Origin: Sphaerochaeta pleomorpha str. Grapes | Lineage (GTDB): Bacteria > Spirochaetota > Spirochaetia > Sphaerochaetales > Sphaerochaetaceae | Assembly: GCF_000236685.1 (NCBI RefSeq) | Contig: NC_016633.1 | Location: 124,001-188,000, forward strand | Length of the DNA: 64,000 bases | Reading direction: 5' to 3' | Shown: positions 52,192 through 60,626 of the stretch, in pieces | Layout of the letters: every line of letters starts with the position of its first letter | Position numbering within the stretch: position 1 is the first letter of the stretch | The notes under the pieces: model-generated | The model's database searches: none | What the model saw: only the letters and a program-made list of their open reading frames with translations | What the model was told of the DNA's origin: nothing | Made by a program: the position numbers and the translations under genes

Positions 52192-53220
52192 ATGAGACGT
52201 GCATATTTTACTGCACCGAACAAGGTACAGGTTCTCGAAGAAGAATGCCCTGTTATCAAAGATTCCCAGATTCTGGTGAAAATTGCTTACTGTGGTATTT
52301 GTACCTTGGAACAGCGCCTGTATGCGGGAAGCCGAACGATTTTCTACCCTATCGTTGGTGGACATGAAGCTTCAGGGACCATTGTTGCAGTGGGAAAAGA
52401 TGTTGCAACGGGGCATGCTGTCAATGACAGGGTGGTCCTAGACCTTGTGAAAAGATGTCATACCTGTCCTGCCTGCCTCAGCGGAAATTCCAATCTCTGT
52501 GAAAGCAGACACAAAGATACAAGCCAGATTCTCGGTGGTTTTTCCCAATATAGGGTTGTCGAGCCTGAGCAGGCTTTTGTAATTCCTCCTTCCCTTTCAC
52601 TTAGTGATGCTACGTTTGTCGAACCGTTATCCTGCTGTCTCCGTTCCCTTAAGAAACTACAAGTTGGCCTTGGGACTTCGCTGCTAGTAATCGGATGCGG
52701 AACAATGGGGATGTTGCATGTGAAATCTGCCCTTGCAATGGGAGTACGTGTTTTTGTAAGTGATATTGATGAAAAACGTCTGGACGTAGCCCGATTGGCA
52801 GGGGCTGATGGGGTGAGCAATGCTTCTGACTTTGCCCAGTGCATCCGTGAAGTAAAGGCATTTACCAATGGAAGGGGTGTCGAGGCCTGCAGCATTACGA
52901 GCCCTTCGAGTCTTGCAGCGGAACTTGCCTTCCAAGTCCTTTGCCCAGGGGGAAGAGTCAATGTGTTTACCTCGTATGATGAAAAGCCTGTATTCCCCAT
53001 CGATATGAACACGTTGCATCGAAATGAATATAGTATTACCGGAAGCGAAGGAAGGACCGAAATGGATTTTTACCAGGCTGTCAAGGCCATTTCCTATAAA
53101 AAAATATGTACAAGCGATTTGATAAGTGGGGTTTTCCCACTCTCAGACATAGCTACTGCACTCGAGGCAGCAGGGCGTAACGACACCTATCGGATCTTGG
53201 TAAAGGTAGGCGATGAATGA
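52192..53220 (+). CDS. Zinc-dependent alcohol/polyol dehydrogenase
   Basis: Medium-chain dehydrogenase, 342 residues. The start is fixed by AGGGAGG eight bases upstream. Catalytic-zinc residues: CGICTLEQR (C37) and GGHEASGTIVAVG. The structural-zinc cysteine cluster is KRCHTCPACLSGNSNLCES. The NAD(P) loop is VIGCGTMGMLHVK. It resembles sorbitol/threonine dehydrogenases and probably oxidises a hydroxyl of the imported sugar. The kinase ATG overlaps its stop by four bases. Confidence 0.88.
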   Translation: MRRAYFTAPNKVQVLEEECPVIKDSQILVKIAYCGICTLEQRLYAGSRTIFYPIVGGHEASGTIVAVGKDVATGHAVNDRVVLDLVKRCHTCPACLSGNSNLCESRHKDTSQILGGFSQYRVVEPEQAFVIPPSLSLSDATFVEPLSCCLRSLKKLQVGLGTSLLVIGCGTMGMLHVKSALAMGVRVFVSDIDEKRLDVARLAGADGVSNASDFAQCIREVKAFTNGRGVEACSITSPSSLAAELAFQVLCPGGRVNVFTSYDEKPVFPIDMNTLHRNEYSITGSEGRTEMDFYQAVKAISYKKICTSDLISGVFPLSDIATALEAAGRNDTYRILVKVGDE

Positions 53221-54638
53221 TTTTGACACTTGATATCGGGACTACGACCCTCAAGGGGGCTTTATTCGATGATGCTGGAACACTTTGCTCCTTCAAATAT
53301 GCAACTGTGCCCTCACAGGGGTTCTTGATTGACCCCTTTCAGTGGAGCTTGGCCTTGAAAACAGTATGTTCCTCGTTTCCTTCCCTTAGCGAGGTCGATA
53401 CTGTTACGATCAGCGGTAATGGCCCCACTTTGGTGCCTGTGTTCGGAAATGTAGAAGATAGGGGGGGAATTCTCAGTTGTGACTCTGCAATGGCACGATT
53501 ATGGCATGACAGACGCGCGACCCAAGAATCTGAAGAAGTCTCCAGACTTGCAAATTCCTTTGTGGATGCAAGCTTTTCCTTGCCCAAGGCCCTGTATGTA
53601 TACAATAGGGAACCGGAAATCTACGAGAAAACGAAATTCTTTCTCTCTTCCTATGATTTTTTCAATTATTTACTGACAGGGGAAGCAAAAACCATCTTGC
53701 ATGCGAAAGGGTCGGAACGTTGGTACTGGAATGATATGATCTTGGAGCAGCTCGCTCTCGACAAGACAAAATTCCCCGCCTTTTGCTACCCCGGGCAATT
53801 GATAGGCACGGTCTCTTCGCTTGCTAGCCTTTGCCTTGGAATTGGCGCAGGTGCGACAGTATATGCAGGGGCCCCTGACTTTTTTGTTTCCATCCTCGGC
53901 ACAGGGGCAGTTTCCTTGGGACGGGTCTGTGACCGGTCGGGAACCTCAGAGGGAATAAACCTCTGTACCAAAGAGCCTTTAGGTGACAACCGGCTGATGG
54001 CCTACCGGCATCCTATAAAACCCTATTATAATGTATCAGGGATAATTTCCTCCTCAGGGCAGGCAATACTCTGGGCGAAAAACCTGTTTGGCCTGAAGGA
54101 AGCTTCTTACGACCGTTTGTACGAAGAGATGGCAGAGGCAAAACCAGGGTCTGGAAACTTGATATTCCTGCCGTATCTTTGCGGGGAGCGGGCTCCGATC
54201 TGGGACGCCAAGGCCAGAGGGGTTTTCAATGGCCTTGCTCTTGAAACAGGAAGAGCTGAAATGCTTCGTTCTGTGGCCGAGGGGGTTTGTTTTGCCATGC
54301 GTGATGTCATAACCGTTATGGAAGACCTCGGTGCCAAGGTAGGTGAGTTGCGTCTCAGCGGAGGACCAACCCATAGTACATTTTTGAACCAGCTTAAGGC
54401 AGATATTACCAGGCGTGAAGTACTTATACCCATGATTACCGATGCTGAGTTGGTTGGTGACTTGATAATCGCCCAGACTGCCAAGAACCGGTATGCCAGC
54501 TTATCAGAGGCTGCCGAGGATTTAGTGAGTATAAAGAAAAGGTATACTCCCAACCCAGCTGTGCAGGGACTCTACGAGGATTTGTTTGCTGTGTACCGTT
54601 CAACCTATCAAAAGCTTAAGGAACGTAAGAGCCAGTAA
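53217..54638 (+). CDS. FGGY-family carbohydrate kinase
   Basis: ATP-dependent sugar kinase, 473 residues. N-terminal phosphate loop LTLDIGTTTLKGALFDD; catalytic aspartate in GAPDFFVSILGTGAV; second ATP motif LSGGPTHSTFLNQLKAD. The family includes xylulokinase, ribulokinase and the autoinducer-2 kinase LsrK; the sequence does not settle which. It lies between the dehydrogenase and aldolase genes, so it likely phosphorylates the oxidised sugar. Confidence 0.88.
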   Translation: MILTLDIGTTTLKGALFDDAGTLCSFKYATVPSQGFLIDPFQWSLALKTVCSSFPSLSEVDTVTISGNGPTLVPVFGNVEDRGGILSCDSAMARLWHDRRATQESEEVSRLANSFVDASFSLPKALYVYNREPEIYEKTKFFLSSYDFFNYLLTGEAKTILHAKGSERWYWNDMILEQLALDKTKFPAFCYPGQLIGTVSSLASLCLGIGAGATVYAGAPDFFVSILGTGAVSLGRVCDRSGTSEGINLCTKEPLGDNRLMAYRHPIKPYYNVSGIISSSGQAILWAKNLFGLKEASYDRLYEEMAEAKPGSGNLIFLPYLCGERAPIWDAKARGVFNGLALETGRAEMLRSVAEGVCFAMRDVITVMEDLGAKVGELRLSGGPTHSTFLNQLKADITRREVLIPMITDAELVGDLIIAQTAKNRYASLSEAAEDLVSIKKRYTPNPAVQGLYEDLFAVYRSTYQKLKERKSQ

Positions 54639-54653
54639 TACGGAGGAAAGCAG

Positions 54654-55466
54654 ATGCAGTCAGGATTGGAATTACGCAAACATGCAGTTTTTGCAAAACG
54701 TGATGGCAATGCAATGATAGTTGCCATGGACCATGGGTCCATCGCCGGGCCCCTGGATGGTTTGATTTCCCCTTCGTCTTTGGTAAGAACTTGTGTCAAG
54801 GCCAACGTGGACGGTATTTTAGCCACAAAAGGGTTCTTGGATGCATCAGTTAGTGAGTGGGATCGATCCACCTCCTTGGTTTTGCGACTAACTGGCGGTT
54901 TTACGGTATTGGGGGGAGGTTTTGAGGAAGAACTGATCGTCGAGGCAGAAACAGCTCTAGCCTGCGGAGCCTCCTGTGCTGCAATTACCATAAAATTCGG
55001 GCACGAGCGGGAAGGAAAATTTATTAGACAAGCTTCCCTTGCAATTGACCAATGCCATAGGCTCGGGCTGTTGGTAATGGTTGAAGCTTTGGCCTGTGGA
55101 AAGATAAAAGGAAAAACATTTCCTGCAAACGACGGGGAAGCCATCAGGATGGTAGCTCGCATGGGAGCAGAACTTGGAGCAGATTGCATCAAAACCCATT
55201 ACACGGGTAACAAGGAGTCCTTTGCTTCCGTTGTAGAAGGTTGTCCTGTACCTATTTTGATCTTGGGTGGTGAGAAAGGCCGTCCCCTGCAATTTGTTTT
55301 TCAGGATATCTATGATTCGTTACAAGCGGGTGGAAGAGGTATAGCTATGGGTAGGAATATTTGGCAGCAAAAGGATTTGCCGGGGATGCTCTCCTGTGTA
55401 AACGGTTTGGTACATGAAAAATGGAGTGTATCAGAAGCATTACAACGGATGGGGGAAAACCCATGA
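54654..55466 (+). CDS. Class I aldolase of the DeoC/LacD-FbaB (DhnA) family
   Basis: Schiff-base aldolase, 270 residues. AMDHGSI near the start and the lysine motif DCIKTHYTGN near residue 180 are typical, then ILILGGEKG and GGRGIAMGRNIWQ for phosphate binding. Relatives cleave fructose-1,6-bisphosphate, tagatose-1,6-bisphosphate or sulfofructose-1-phosphate; LsrF is another. GGAGG precedes the ATG. It probably cleaves the product of the upstream kinase into triose units. Confidence 0.86.
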   Translation: MQSGLELRKHAVFAKRDGNAMIVAMDHGSIAGPLDGLISPSSLVRTCVKANVDGILATKGFLDASVSEWDRSTSLVLRLTGGFTVLGGGFEEELIVEAETALACGASCAAITIKFGHEREGKFIRQASLAIDQCHRLGLLVMVEALACGKIKGKTFPANDGEAIRMVARMGAELGADCIKTHYTGNKESFASVVEGCPVPILILGGEKGRPLQFVFQDIYDSLQAGGRGIAMGRNIWQQKDLPGMLSCVNGLVHEKWSVSEALQRMGENP

Positions 55467-55481
55467 GAAACTATACTGCTG

Positions 55482-55509
55482 TTGACAAGTCTGTTTATCT
55501 TCGTATTAT
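55482..55509 (+). promoter_or_regulatory. Internal promoter ahead of the BMP binding-protein gene
   Basis: Consensus -35 TTGACA (55482-55487), 16-base spacer, -10 TATTAT (55504-55509). It would allow the transporter genes to be expressed separately from, and above, the catabolic genes. Confidence 0.6.
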
Positions 55510-55596
55510 TGTTCTTGCAATAGGATAGTGTTTTAGTAGGATATTCTATTTTGCATTACTTTTACATCCTCTGGGAATATAAGGAAAGGTACTACT

Positions 55597-56649
55597 ATGA
55601 AAAGATTACAAAGTAACATGTTGATTCTCCTGTTAGCCTTGGTTTGTATAGTGAGCGTTCCGCTTTTTTCAGCCGGTAACGCCGAAGTGAAACAAGGAAA
55701 GGCCAATTCTCTTTCTCTGTTGGTATATATTCCGGGCGTGGTTGCCGGAAGCCCTCCATACAGTTCGATGGCTGAAGGTGCGAACGAATTTGCCGCAACC
55801 CATGAGAATGTCAGCGTAAAGATTTATGAGGCTGGTTTTAACCAGGCAGAATGGGAGGAGCAACTCACTTCTTTGGTTGCGACAGGCCAGTATGACCTGG
55901 TTTTGACTACCAATCCCTCGCTTCCTGAAATCTGCGCCAATGTTGCGAAAAAATTCCCCAATCAGAAATTTGTCATAACGGATGCCCAATTGGCCGGAAA
56001 CGAACAAATCAGAACCTATCTCTATAACCAATATGAACAATCCTTTTTCCTGGGGTATCTTGCGGGGCTTGTTACCACCAGTTCGATGCCCTATGCGAAC
56101 AGCAATCTCAAAATTGGGTTTCTTGCTGCGCAGGAGTATCCCCTGTTGAATAAACAGATGGTTCCCGGTTTCTTGGATGGTGCGCGCTTGGTAAATCCCA
56201 ATATTTCCCTTGATTTCAGGGTGATAGGGAACTGGTATGATGCAAACAAAGCAGCTGAATTGGTGTCCAGCATGATTGAGGCCAAGGTAGACGTATTCGC
56301 CACAATCTCAGGCGGCGCAGACCAAGGTTTGTTCAAGGTTGCCAAAGAGCAAGGTGCCTATATTGTATTCCATAATACAAATGCCTATGCTGCGGCTCCT
56401 GGATTGGTTGTTGGCTGTGGTTCAATGGAACAAAAGAAGCTTACGAAGGAAATACTCGAAGAAGCCTTGCTTGGTACCATTGCCTATGGAAAAGCCAGCG
56501 TAGTTGGGGTAAAAGAAGGGTACCTTGGGTTTATCAGTGACGACCCTGCCTACACAGAGAACCTTCCCCCTGAGATAAGGGCCAAGTTTGATACTTTCAT
56601 GGCTGACTTCAAGGCAGGGAAGATTGCCTTTACTGTGCCTTCTCTCTAA
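55597..56649 (+). CDS. BMP/Med-family ABC transporter substrate-binding protein
   Basis: 350 residues with a signal peptide ending PLFSAG. The fold is that of TmpC/PnrA/BmpA proteins, known purine-nucleoside binders in spirochaetes. Motifs: MAEGANEFAATH, YDLVLTTNPSLPEICANVA, QSFFLGYLAGLV and ATISGGADQGLFKVAKE. The neighbouring enzymes suggest a riboside or unusual sugar rather than free nucleoside. Unlike BmpA it has no lipobox. Confidence 0.87.
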   Translation: MKRLQSNMLILLLALVCIVSVPLFSAGNAEVKQGKANSLSLLVYIPGVVAGSPPYSSMAEGANEFAATHENVSVKIYEAGFNQAEWEEQLTSLVATGQYDLVLTTNPSLPEICANVAKKFPNQKFVITDAQLAGNEQIRTYLYNQYEQSFFLGYLAGLVTTSSMPYANSNLKIGFLAAQEYPLLNKQMVPGFLDGARLVNPNISLDFRVIGNWYDANKAAELVSSMIEAKVDVFATISGGADQGLFKVAKEQGAYIVFHNTNAYAAAPGLVVGCGSMEQKKLTKEILEEALLGTIAYGKASVVGVKEGYLGFISDDPAYTENLPPEIRAKFDTFMADFKAGKIAFTVPSL

Positions 56650-56688
56650 TCTTGCAAAGAGCGGTAGAAACATCGAGGAGTTGATTGA

Positions 56689-58230
56689 ATGGATCTTGCC
56701 TTTGAAATGTGTGACATTTCCAAAACGTATCCAGAGAGCAATCTGCAAGCGAATAATTCTGTGAGCCTTTCACTTCGCAAGGGTGAGATTCTATGTCTCG
56801 CCGGTGAGAATGGGGCAGGGAAGACAACCTTGATGAAAATTCTCTATGGTATGGAAAAACCTGATTTTGGGACTATAAAGATCTGGGGGCAGGAGGAAAA
56901 AATCAATTCTCCTCTTGTCGCCAATAGGTTGAAAATAGGAATGGTGCACCAGCATTTCATGCTTGTTGAAGAATTTACCGTTGCCCAGAATGTGGTAATG
57001 GGAGTTGAGCCACGTAAACATGGGATATGCTTTGATATAAAAAAGGCAAATCAGCAAGTAGAAAAAGCCATAGGTGAACATCATTTTTCACTTGAAAGCG
57101 ATGCATTGGTGAAAGACCTCACCGTGGGGCAGAAGCAACAGGTTGAAATTCTGAAGATGCTCTATCGCGATATTGATATCCTTATCCTTGATGAACCAAC
57201 TGCAATTCTGGCTGAACAGGAAATCGAGTCCCTGTTCAAGACGCTGAAGGGGTTTGCTGCAAAAGGTAAATCCATAATCCTCATCACCCATAAATTACAG
57301 GAAGTAAAGCGAATTTCCGATCGGGTAGCGGTTATGCGCCAAGGTACTCTGGTAGGTATCTACCAGACAAAAAAAATCGATGAGCAGACGCTTTCGCACC
57401 ATATGATGGGCAAAGATATTGAGATACACCGGTTTCGCTGTGCTCCAAAGCAGGATTGCCACCCAATCCTCTCTTTTGATTCGGTTACCGTGTTACGGCC
57501 TTCCCAAGAAAAACCCTTGCTTGATTCTATCAGTTTTACTGCATATTCGAATGAAATCCTTGGTTTCGTAGGCGTAGGAAAGAATGAATTGGGTGTCCTT
57601 GAAGCTGTGCTCGGGGGCAGGATCGCGGTTTCCCAAGGGAATATTTATCATCTGGGGGAACCTGTTACTAACCTTTCAACGCGGAAATTGAGGGAAAAAG
57701 GACTATCCTATGTACCAGCCGATCGTCTGAAGGTTGGCAGTTCTCTTTCCTCGTCAGTGAAGGAGAATCTTATCGTAAACCATGTCGATGACTATGCCTG
57801 TTACCAATTCTTGAACCAAAACAGAATCCAGCTCGATGCAAAACGCCTTATGGATGATTATTCTGTAGCAGGGACTCCCTCGAGTACGTTGTCTTTTTTG
57901 TCAGGCGGAAATATACAGAAGGTGATATTGGCTAGGGAAATCGGACAAAAACATGATTATCTGGTGCTTTCCGAACCAACTTGGGGATTGGATGTAGCAA
58001 GCAGCCAATATGTGTATGAGAAAATTACGGCTTTGTGTGACTCCGGTTCTGCAATTTTACTTCTTTCTACAAATCTTGATGAAATATTATCCTTGGCAAA
58101 CCGTGTCATTGTCTTGCATCAGGGTTCTATCGCTGCAACCTTAAACCAGAGTGAGGTATTGAGAATTACCAAGGCTGAACTTGGTCAATATATGTTGGGA
58201 ATAAAACGGCAGGTACCCAATGGAGACTAA
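56689..58230 (+). CDS. Double-domain ABC ATPase (nucleoside/simple-sugar type)
   Basis: 513 residues, two ATPase domains. The first has GENGAGKTT (around 44), LTVGQKQQVEIL and LILDEPTAIL. The second has a degenerate phosphate loop GVGKNELG, signature LSGGNIQKV and Walker B LVLSEPTWGLD. This asymmetry is normal for RbsA/RnsB-type proteins. MVHQHFMLVEEFTVAQN is typical of nucleoside importers. It overlaps the following permease gene by 11 bases. Confidence 0.93.
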   Translation: MDLAFEMCDISKTYPESNLQANNSVSLSLRKGEILCLAGENGAGKTTLMKILYGMEKPDFGTIKIWGQEEKINSPLVANRLKIGMVHQHFMLVEEFTVAQNVVMGVEPRKHGICFDIKKANQQVEKAIGEHHFSLESDALVKDLTVGQKQQVEILKMLYRDIDILILDEPTAILAEQEIESLFKTLKGFAAKGKSIILITHKLQEVKRISDRVAVMRQGTLVGIYQTKKIDEQTLSHHMMGKDIEIHRFRCAPKQDCHPILSFDSVTVLRPSQEKPLLDSISFTAYSNEILGFVGVGKNELGVLEAVLGGRIAVSQGNIYHLGEPVTNLSTRKLREKGLSYVPADRLKVGSSLSSSVKENLIVNHVDDYACYQFLNQNRIQLDAKRLMDDYSVAGTPSSTLSFLSGGNIQKVILAREIGQKHDYLVLSEPTWGLDVASSQYVYEKITALCDSGSAILLLSTNLDEILSLANRVIVLHQGSIAATLNQSEVLRITKAELGQYMLGIKRQVPNGD

Positions 58231-59269
58231 ACTACAAAAAAAAATCCTGCGATATCTCGAAGAATCACTGGGTATGACCCTGATTATTGCCATTTCCCTC
58301 TCTCTTGCTGTGGTACTCTCTTTTTATTTGAGCAAGACCCCTGGCATTACCTTGTGGTATTTCTTTTTGGGCCCTGTACAGAACACCTATTATTTGGGAA
58401 ATATGATCAATGGTGCCATTCCTTTGGTATTCGGTGGCCTTGGAGTGTCCCTCGCTATGAAGGGAGGAACCTTCAACCTAGGTGGTGAAGGGCAAATCTA
58501 TGCAGGGGGGTTTATAGCTACAATCTGCGCAATCTATCTGGAACCTTTGGGCATTTTCGGGGCATTGCTTGCCTTGCTGACTGGTTCTTTGGTAGCCGGT
58601 TTGCTCAGCGGACTCTCCGGCTATTTCCGTATGCGATGGGAAACCAGCGAGCTGATAACTTCTTTTTTACTATCCAATGCAGTTATTTTGGTAATCAACT
58701 ATTTTGTCGGTGGTCCCTTCATGGACCGCTCCACGAATCTTATTACAACGGAAAAGATACCTGTTGCCTTCAGATTGCCTGCAATCCTGCAACCCTCGAA
58801 TCTGAGTGCAGCGCTGTACTTTGCGATACTCGCCGTGCTTTTTGTGCATATATATCTGTATAAAACGAAAAGCGGGTATGCCTTGCGCATGTGTGGGGAT
58901 AATAGGGTATTTGCCCAATATGGGGGCATTGAAACAAAACGCTATGCAATTTTGCCCATGTTTTTCAGCGGTGTCTTCTATGGGCTTGGCGGAGGAATTG
59001 CTATTTTCGGTACCTATTTTTCCTGCATCAAAGAGTTTTCTGCCGGTATGGGATGGAATGGCCTTGCCGTTGCCTTGATTGCTAAGTTTAAGCCTTCGCT
59101 CATTCTCCCTGCAGCCTTGTTTTTCTCCTATGTGGAGTCAGGGGCAAGAAGTGCCATGATTTATTCTGATGTAACGTTCGAGCTAGCGTCTGTAGTGCAG
59201 GCAACTGTTTTCTTTTTGGTTTCCAGTGAAGTTCTCCAGCAGTTGTTCATAAAAAAAGGAGGCAAGTAA
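58220..59269 (+). CDS. ABC transporter permease (RnsC/NupP-like)
   Basis: 349 residues, about nine helices. GGLGVSLAMKGGTFNLGGEGQ is described by its core FNLGGEGQIYAGG, a family hallmark; MCGDNRVFAQYGGI follows later. It pairs with the next permease, whose ATG overlaps its stop by one base. Confidence 0.9.
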   Translation: METKLQKKILRYLEESLGMTLIIAISLSLAVVLSFYLSKTPGITLWYFFLGPVQNTYYLGNMINGAIPLVFGGLGVSLAMKGGTFNLGGEGQIYAGGFIATICAIYLEPLGIFGALLALLTGSLVAGLLSGLSGYFRMRWETSELITSFLLSNAVILVINYFVGGPFMDRSTNLITTEKIPVAFRLPAILQPSNLSAALYFAILAVLFVHIYLYKTKSGYALRMCGDNRVFAQYGGIETKRYAILPMFFSGVFYGLGGGIAIFGTYFSCIKEFSAGMGWNGLAVALIAKFKPSLILPAALFFSYVESGARSAMIYSDVTFELASVVQATVFFLVSSEVLQQLFIKKGGK

Positions 59270-60165
59270 TGCAGATTGGAGTCTCAATAATCCATAGCTC
59301 AGTCATTATAATGACCCCTCTCTTGCTTGCTGCCCTCGGTGGGCTTTTTACTGAATTGACCGGAATGTTGAACATTGCCCTCGAAGGACTTCTGCTTTTT
59401 GGCGCTTTCTTCGGAATACTGGGAACCTATTACACCTCAAGTATCTTTTTGGGGGTTTGCTGTGGTATTGTCGGTTCCATGGTACTTTCGGCCTTACTGG
59501 CTACCATTACCCTCAATTTGAAGGCAAATGTCTTTATAACTGGGTTGGCAGCAAATTTGTTTGCCTCCGGGGTAACGGTAGTACTTGCTTTCAAGCTATT
59601 CAAGAATAAGGGAGTCCTTGTCTTTGACACGATTCCATCGTTGCCCGTGTATTCAATTCCCCTGATCAAGGACATCCCGGTTTTGGGAAGCCTTTTCTCT
59701 GGCTACTCAGCCTTTGTCTATATAAGCTGGCTGTTGCTTCTGATCGGTTACCTGGTACTGGAGAAAACAGTATTCGGGTTCAGGTTGCGTGCAACTGGCC
59801 TTAATGCACAGGCACTTGCTTCGCTGGGGCTCAGGGAAAACAGATATCGGTTTATTGCCTTTCTTATTTCTGGGTTTACCTGTGGTATCGGCGGGGCCAT
59901 GCTTACGCTCAACCTAGGGGCCTTTGTTCCCAATATTACTGCAGGGAAGGGCTGGATAGCCTTGGTAGTCATATTTTTAGGGAACAAAAAACCTGTCGGA
60001 TTATTGGTTGCCTCCTTGGTTTTTGGTCTTTCCGATGCTTTTTCCAACTACGCCCAGGGAGCTTTCAATATTCCTTCCGATTTCATCCTGGCAATTCCGT
60101 ATGTGGTAACCTTGGTTGCTATGCTCGGGTATTCGGTCTTTGAGAAGAAAAAGAACACTATTTGA
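59269..60165 (+). CDS. ABC transporter permease (RnsD/NupQ-like)
   Basis: 298 residues, about eight helices. The hallmark is ELTGMLNIALEGLLLFGAFFG (core GMLNIALEGLL); RATGLNAQALASLG and GGAMLTL follow. It is the second membrane subunit of the BMP-type importer. Confidence 0.9.
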   Translation: MQIGVSIIHSSVIIMTPLLLAALGGLFTELTGMLNIALEGLLLFGAFFGILGTYYTSSIFLGVCCGIVGSMVLSALLATITLNLKANVFITGLAANLFASGVTVVLAFKLFKNKGVLVFDTIPSLPVYSIPLIKDIPVLGSLFSGYSAFVYISWLLLLIGYLVLEKTVFGFRLRATGLNAQALASLGLRENRYRFIAFLISGFTCGIGGAMLTLNLGAFVPNITAGKGWIALVVIFLGNKKPVGLLVASLVFGLSDAFSNYAQGAFNIPSDFILAIPYVVTLVAMLGYSVFEKKKNTI

Positions 60166-60224
60166 AATGCTATACGAGATTGAGACTAGCACTTCAGGTA
60201 CTTGCAAGTACAAAGGATAAGGAT

Positions 60225-60626
60225 ATGAAACAATCAATCGTACATATCGCCATTGTTGTTCGCGATTATGATGAGGCCATCGATTTCTATGTGCGCAAGC
60301 TGGGGTTCACGCTTCTTGAGGATACGTATCAAGAAGAGCAGGATAAGCGGTGGGTACTTGTAGCTCCGCCAAATTCAAATGGAACCGCTTTGCTTTTGGC
60401 AAAGGCCTCAAAACCACAACAAGAGCCTTTTATTGGCAATCAGGCAGGGGGAAGGGTGTTTCTGTTTCTTTCCACCGATGATTTCTGGCGCGATTACCAG
60501 TCGATGGTTGCAAAGGGAATTGTATTTGTCAGGGTTCCCAAACAAGCAGAATATGGCATCGTAGCCGTTTTTCAAGACTTGTATGGGAATCTTTGGGACT
60601 TGGTTCAGTTTTCATCACCCTCATAG
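60225..60626 (+). CDS. VOC/glyoxalase-superfamily protein with altered metal site
   Basis: 133 residues. The start MKQSIVHIAIVVRDYDEA is supported by AAGGATAAGGAT. The first metal histidine (H7) is present. The usual second histidine/glutamine region reads GGRVFLFLSTDD. The C-terminal glutamate position is Asp (YGNLWDLVQF), so the metal site may differ or be lost. It follows the transporter genes by 59 bases and may process an aldehyde or epimer in the pathway. The last 22 bases overlap the convergent TRAP permease gene. Confidence 0.75.
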   Translation: MKQSIVHIAIVVRDYDEAIDFYVRKLGFTLLEDTYQEEQDKRWVLVAPPNSNGTALLLAKASKPQQEPFIGNQAGGRVFLFLSTDDFWRDYQSMVAKGIVFVRVPKQAEYGIVAVFQDLYGNLWDLVQFSSPS

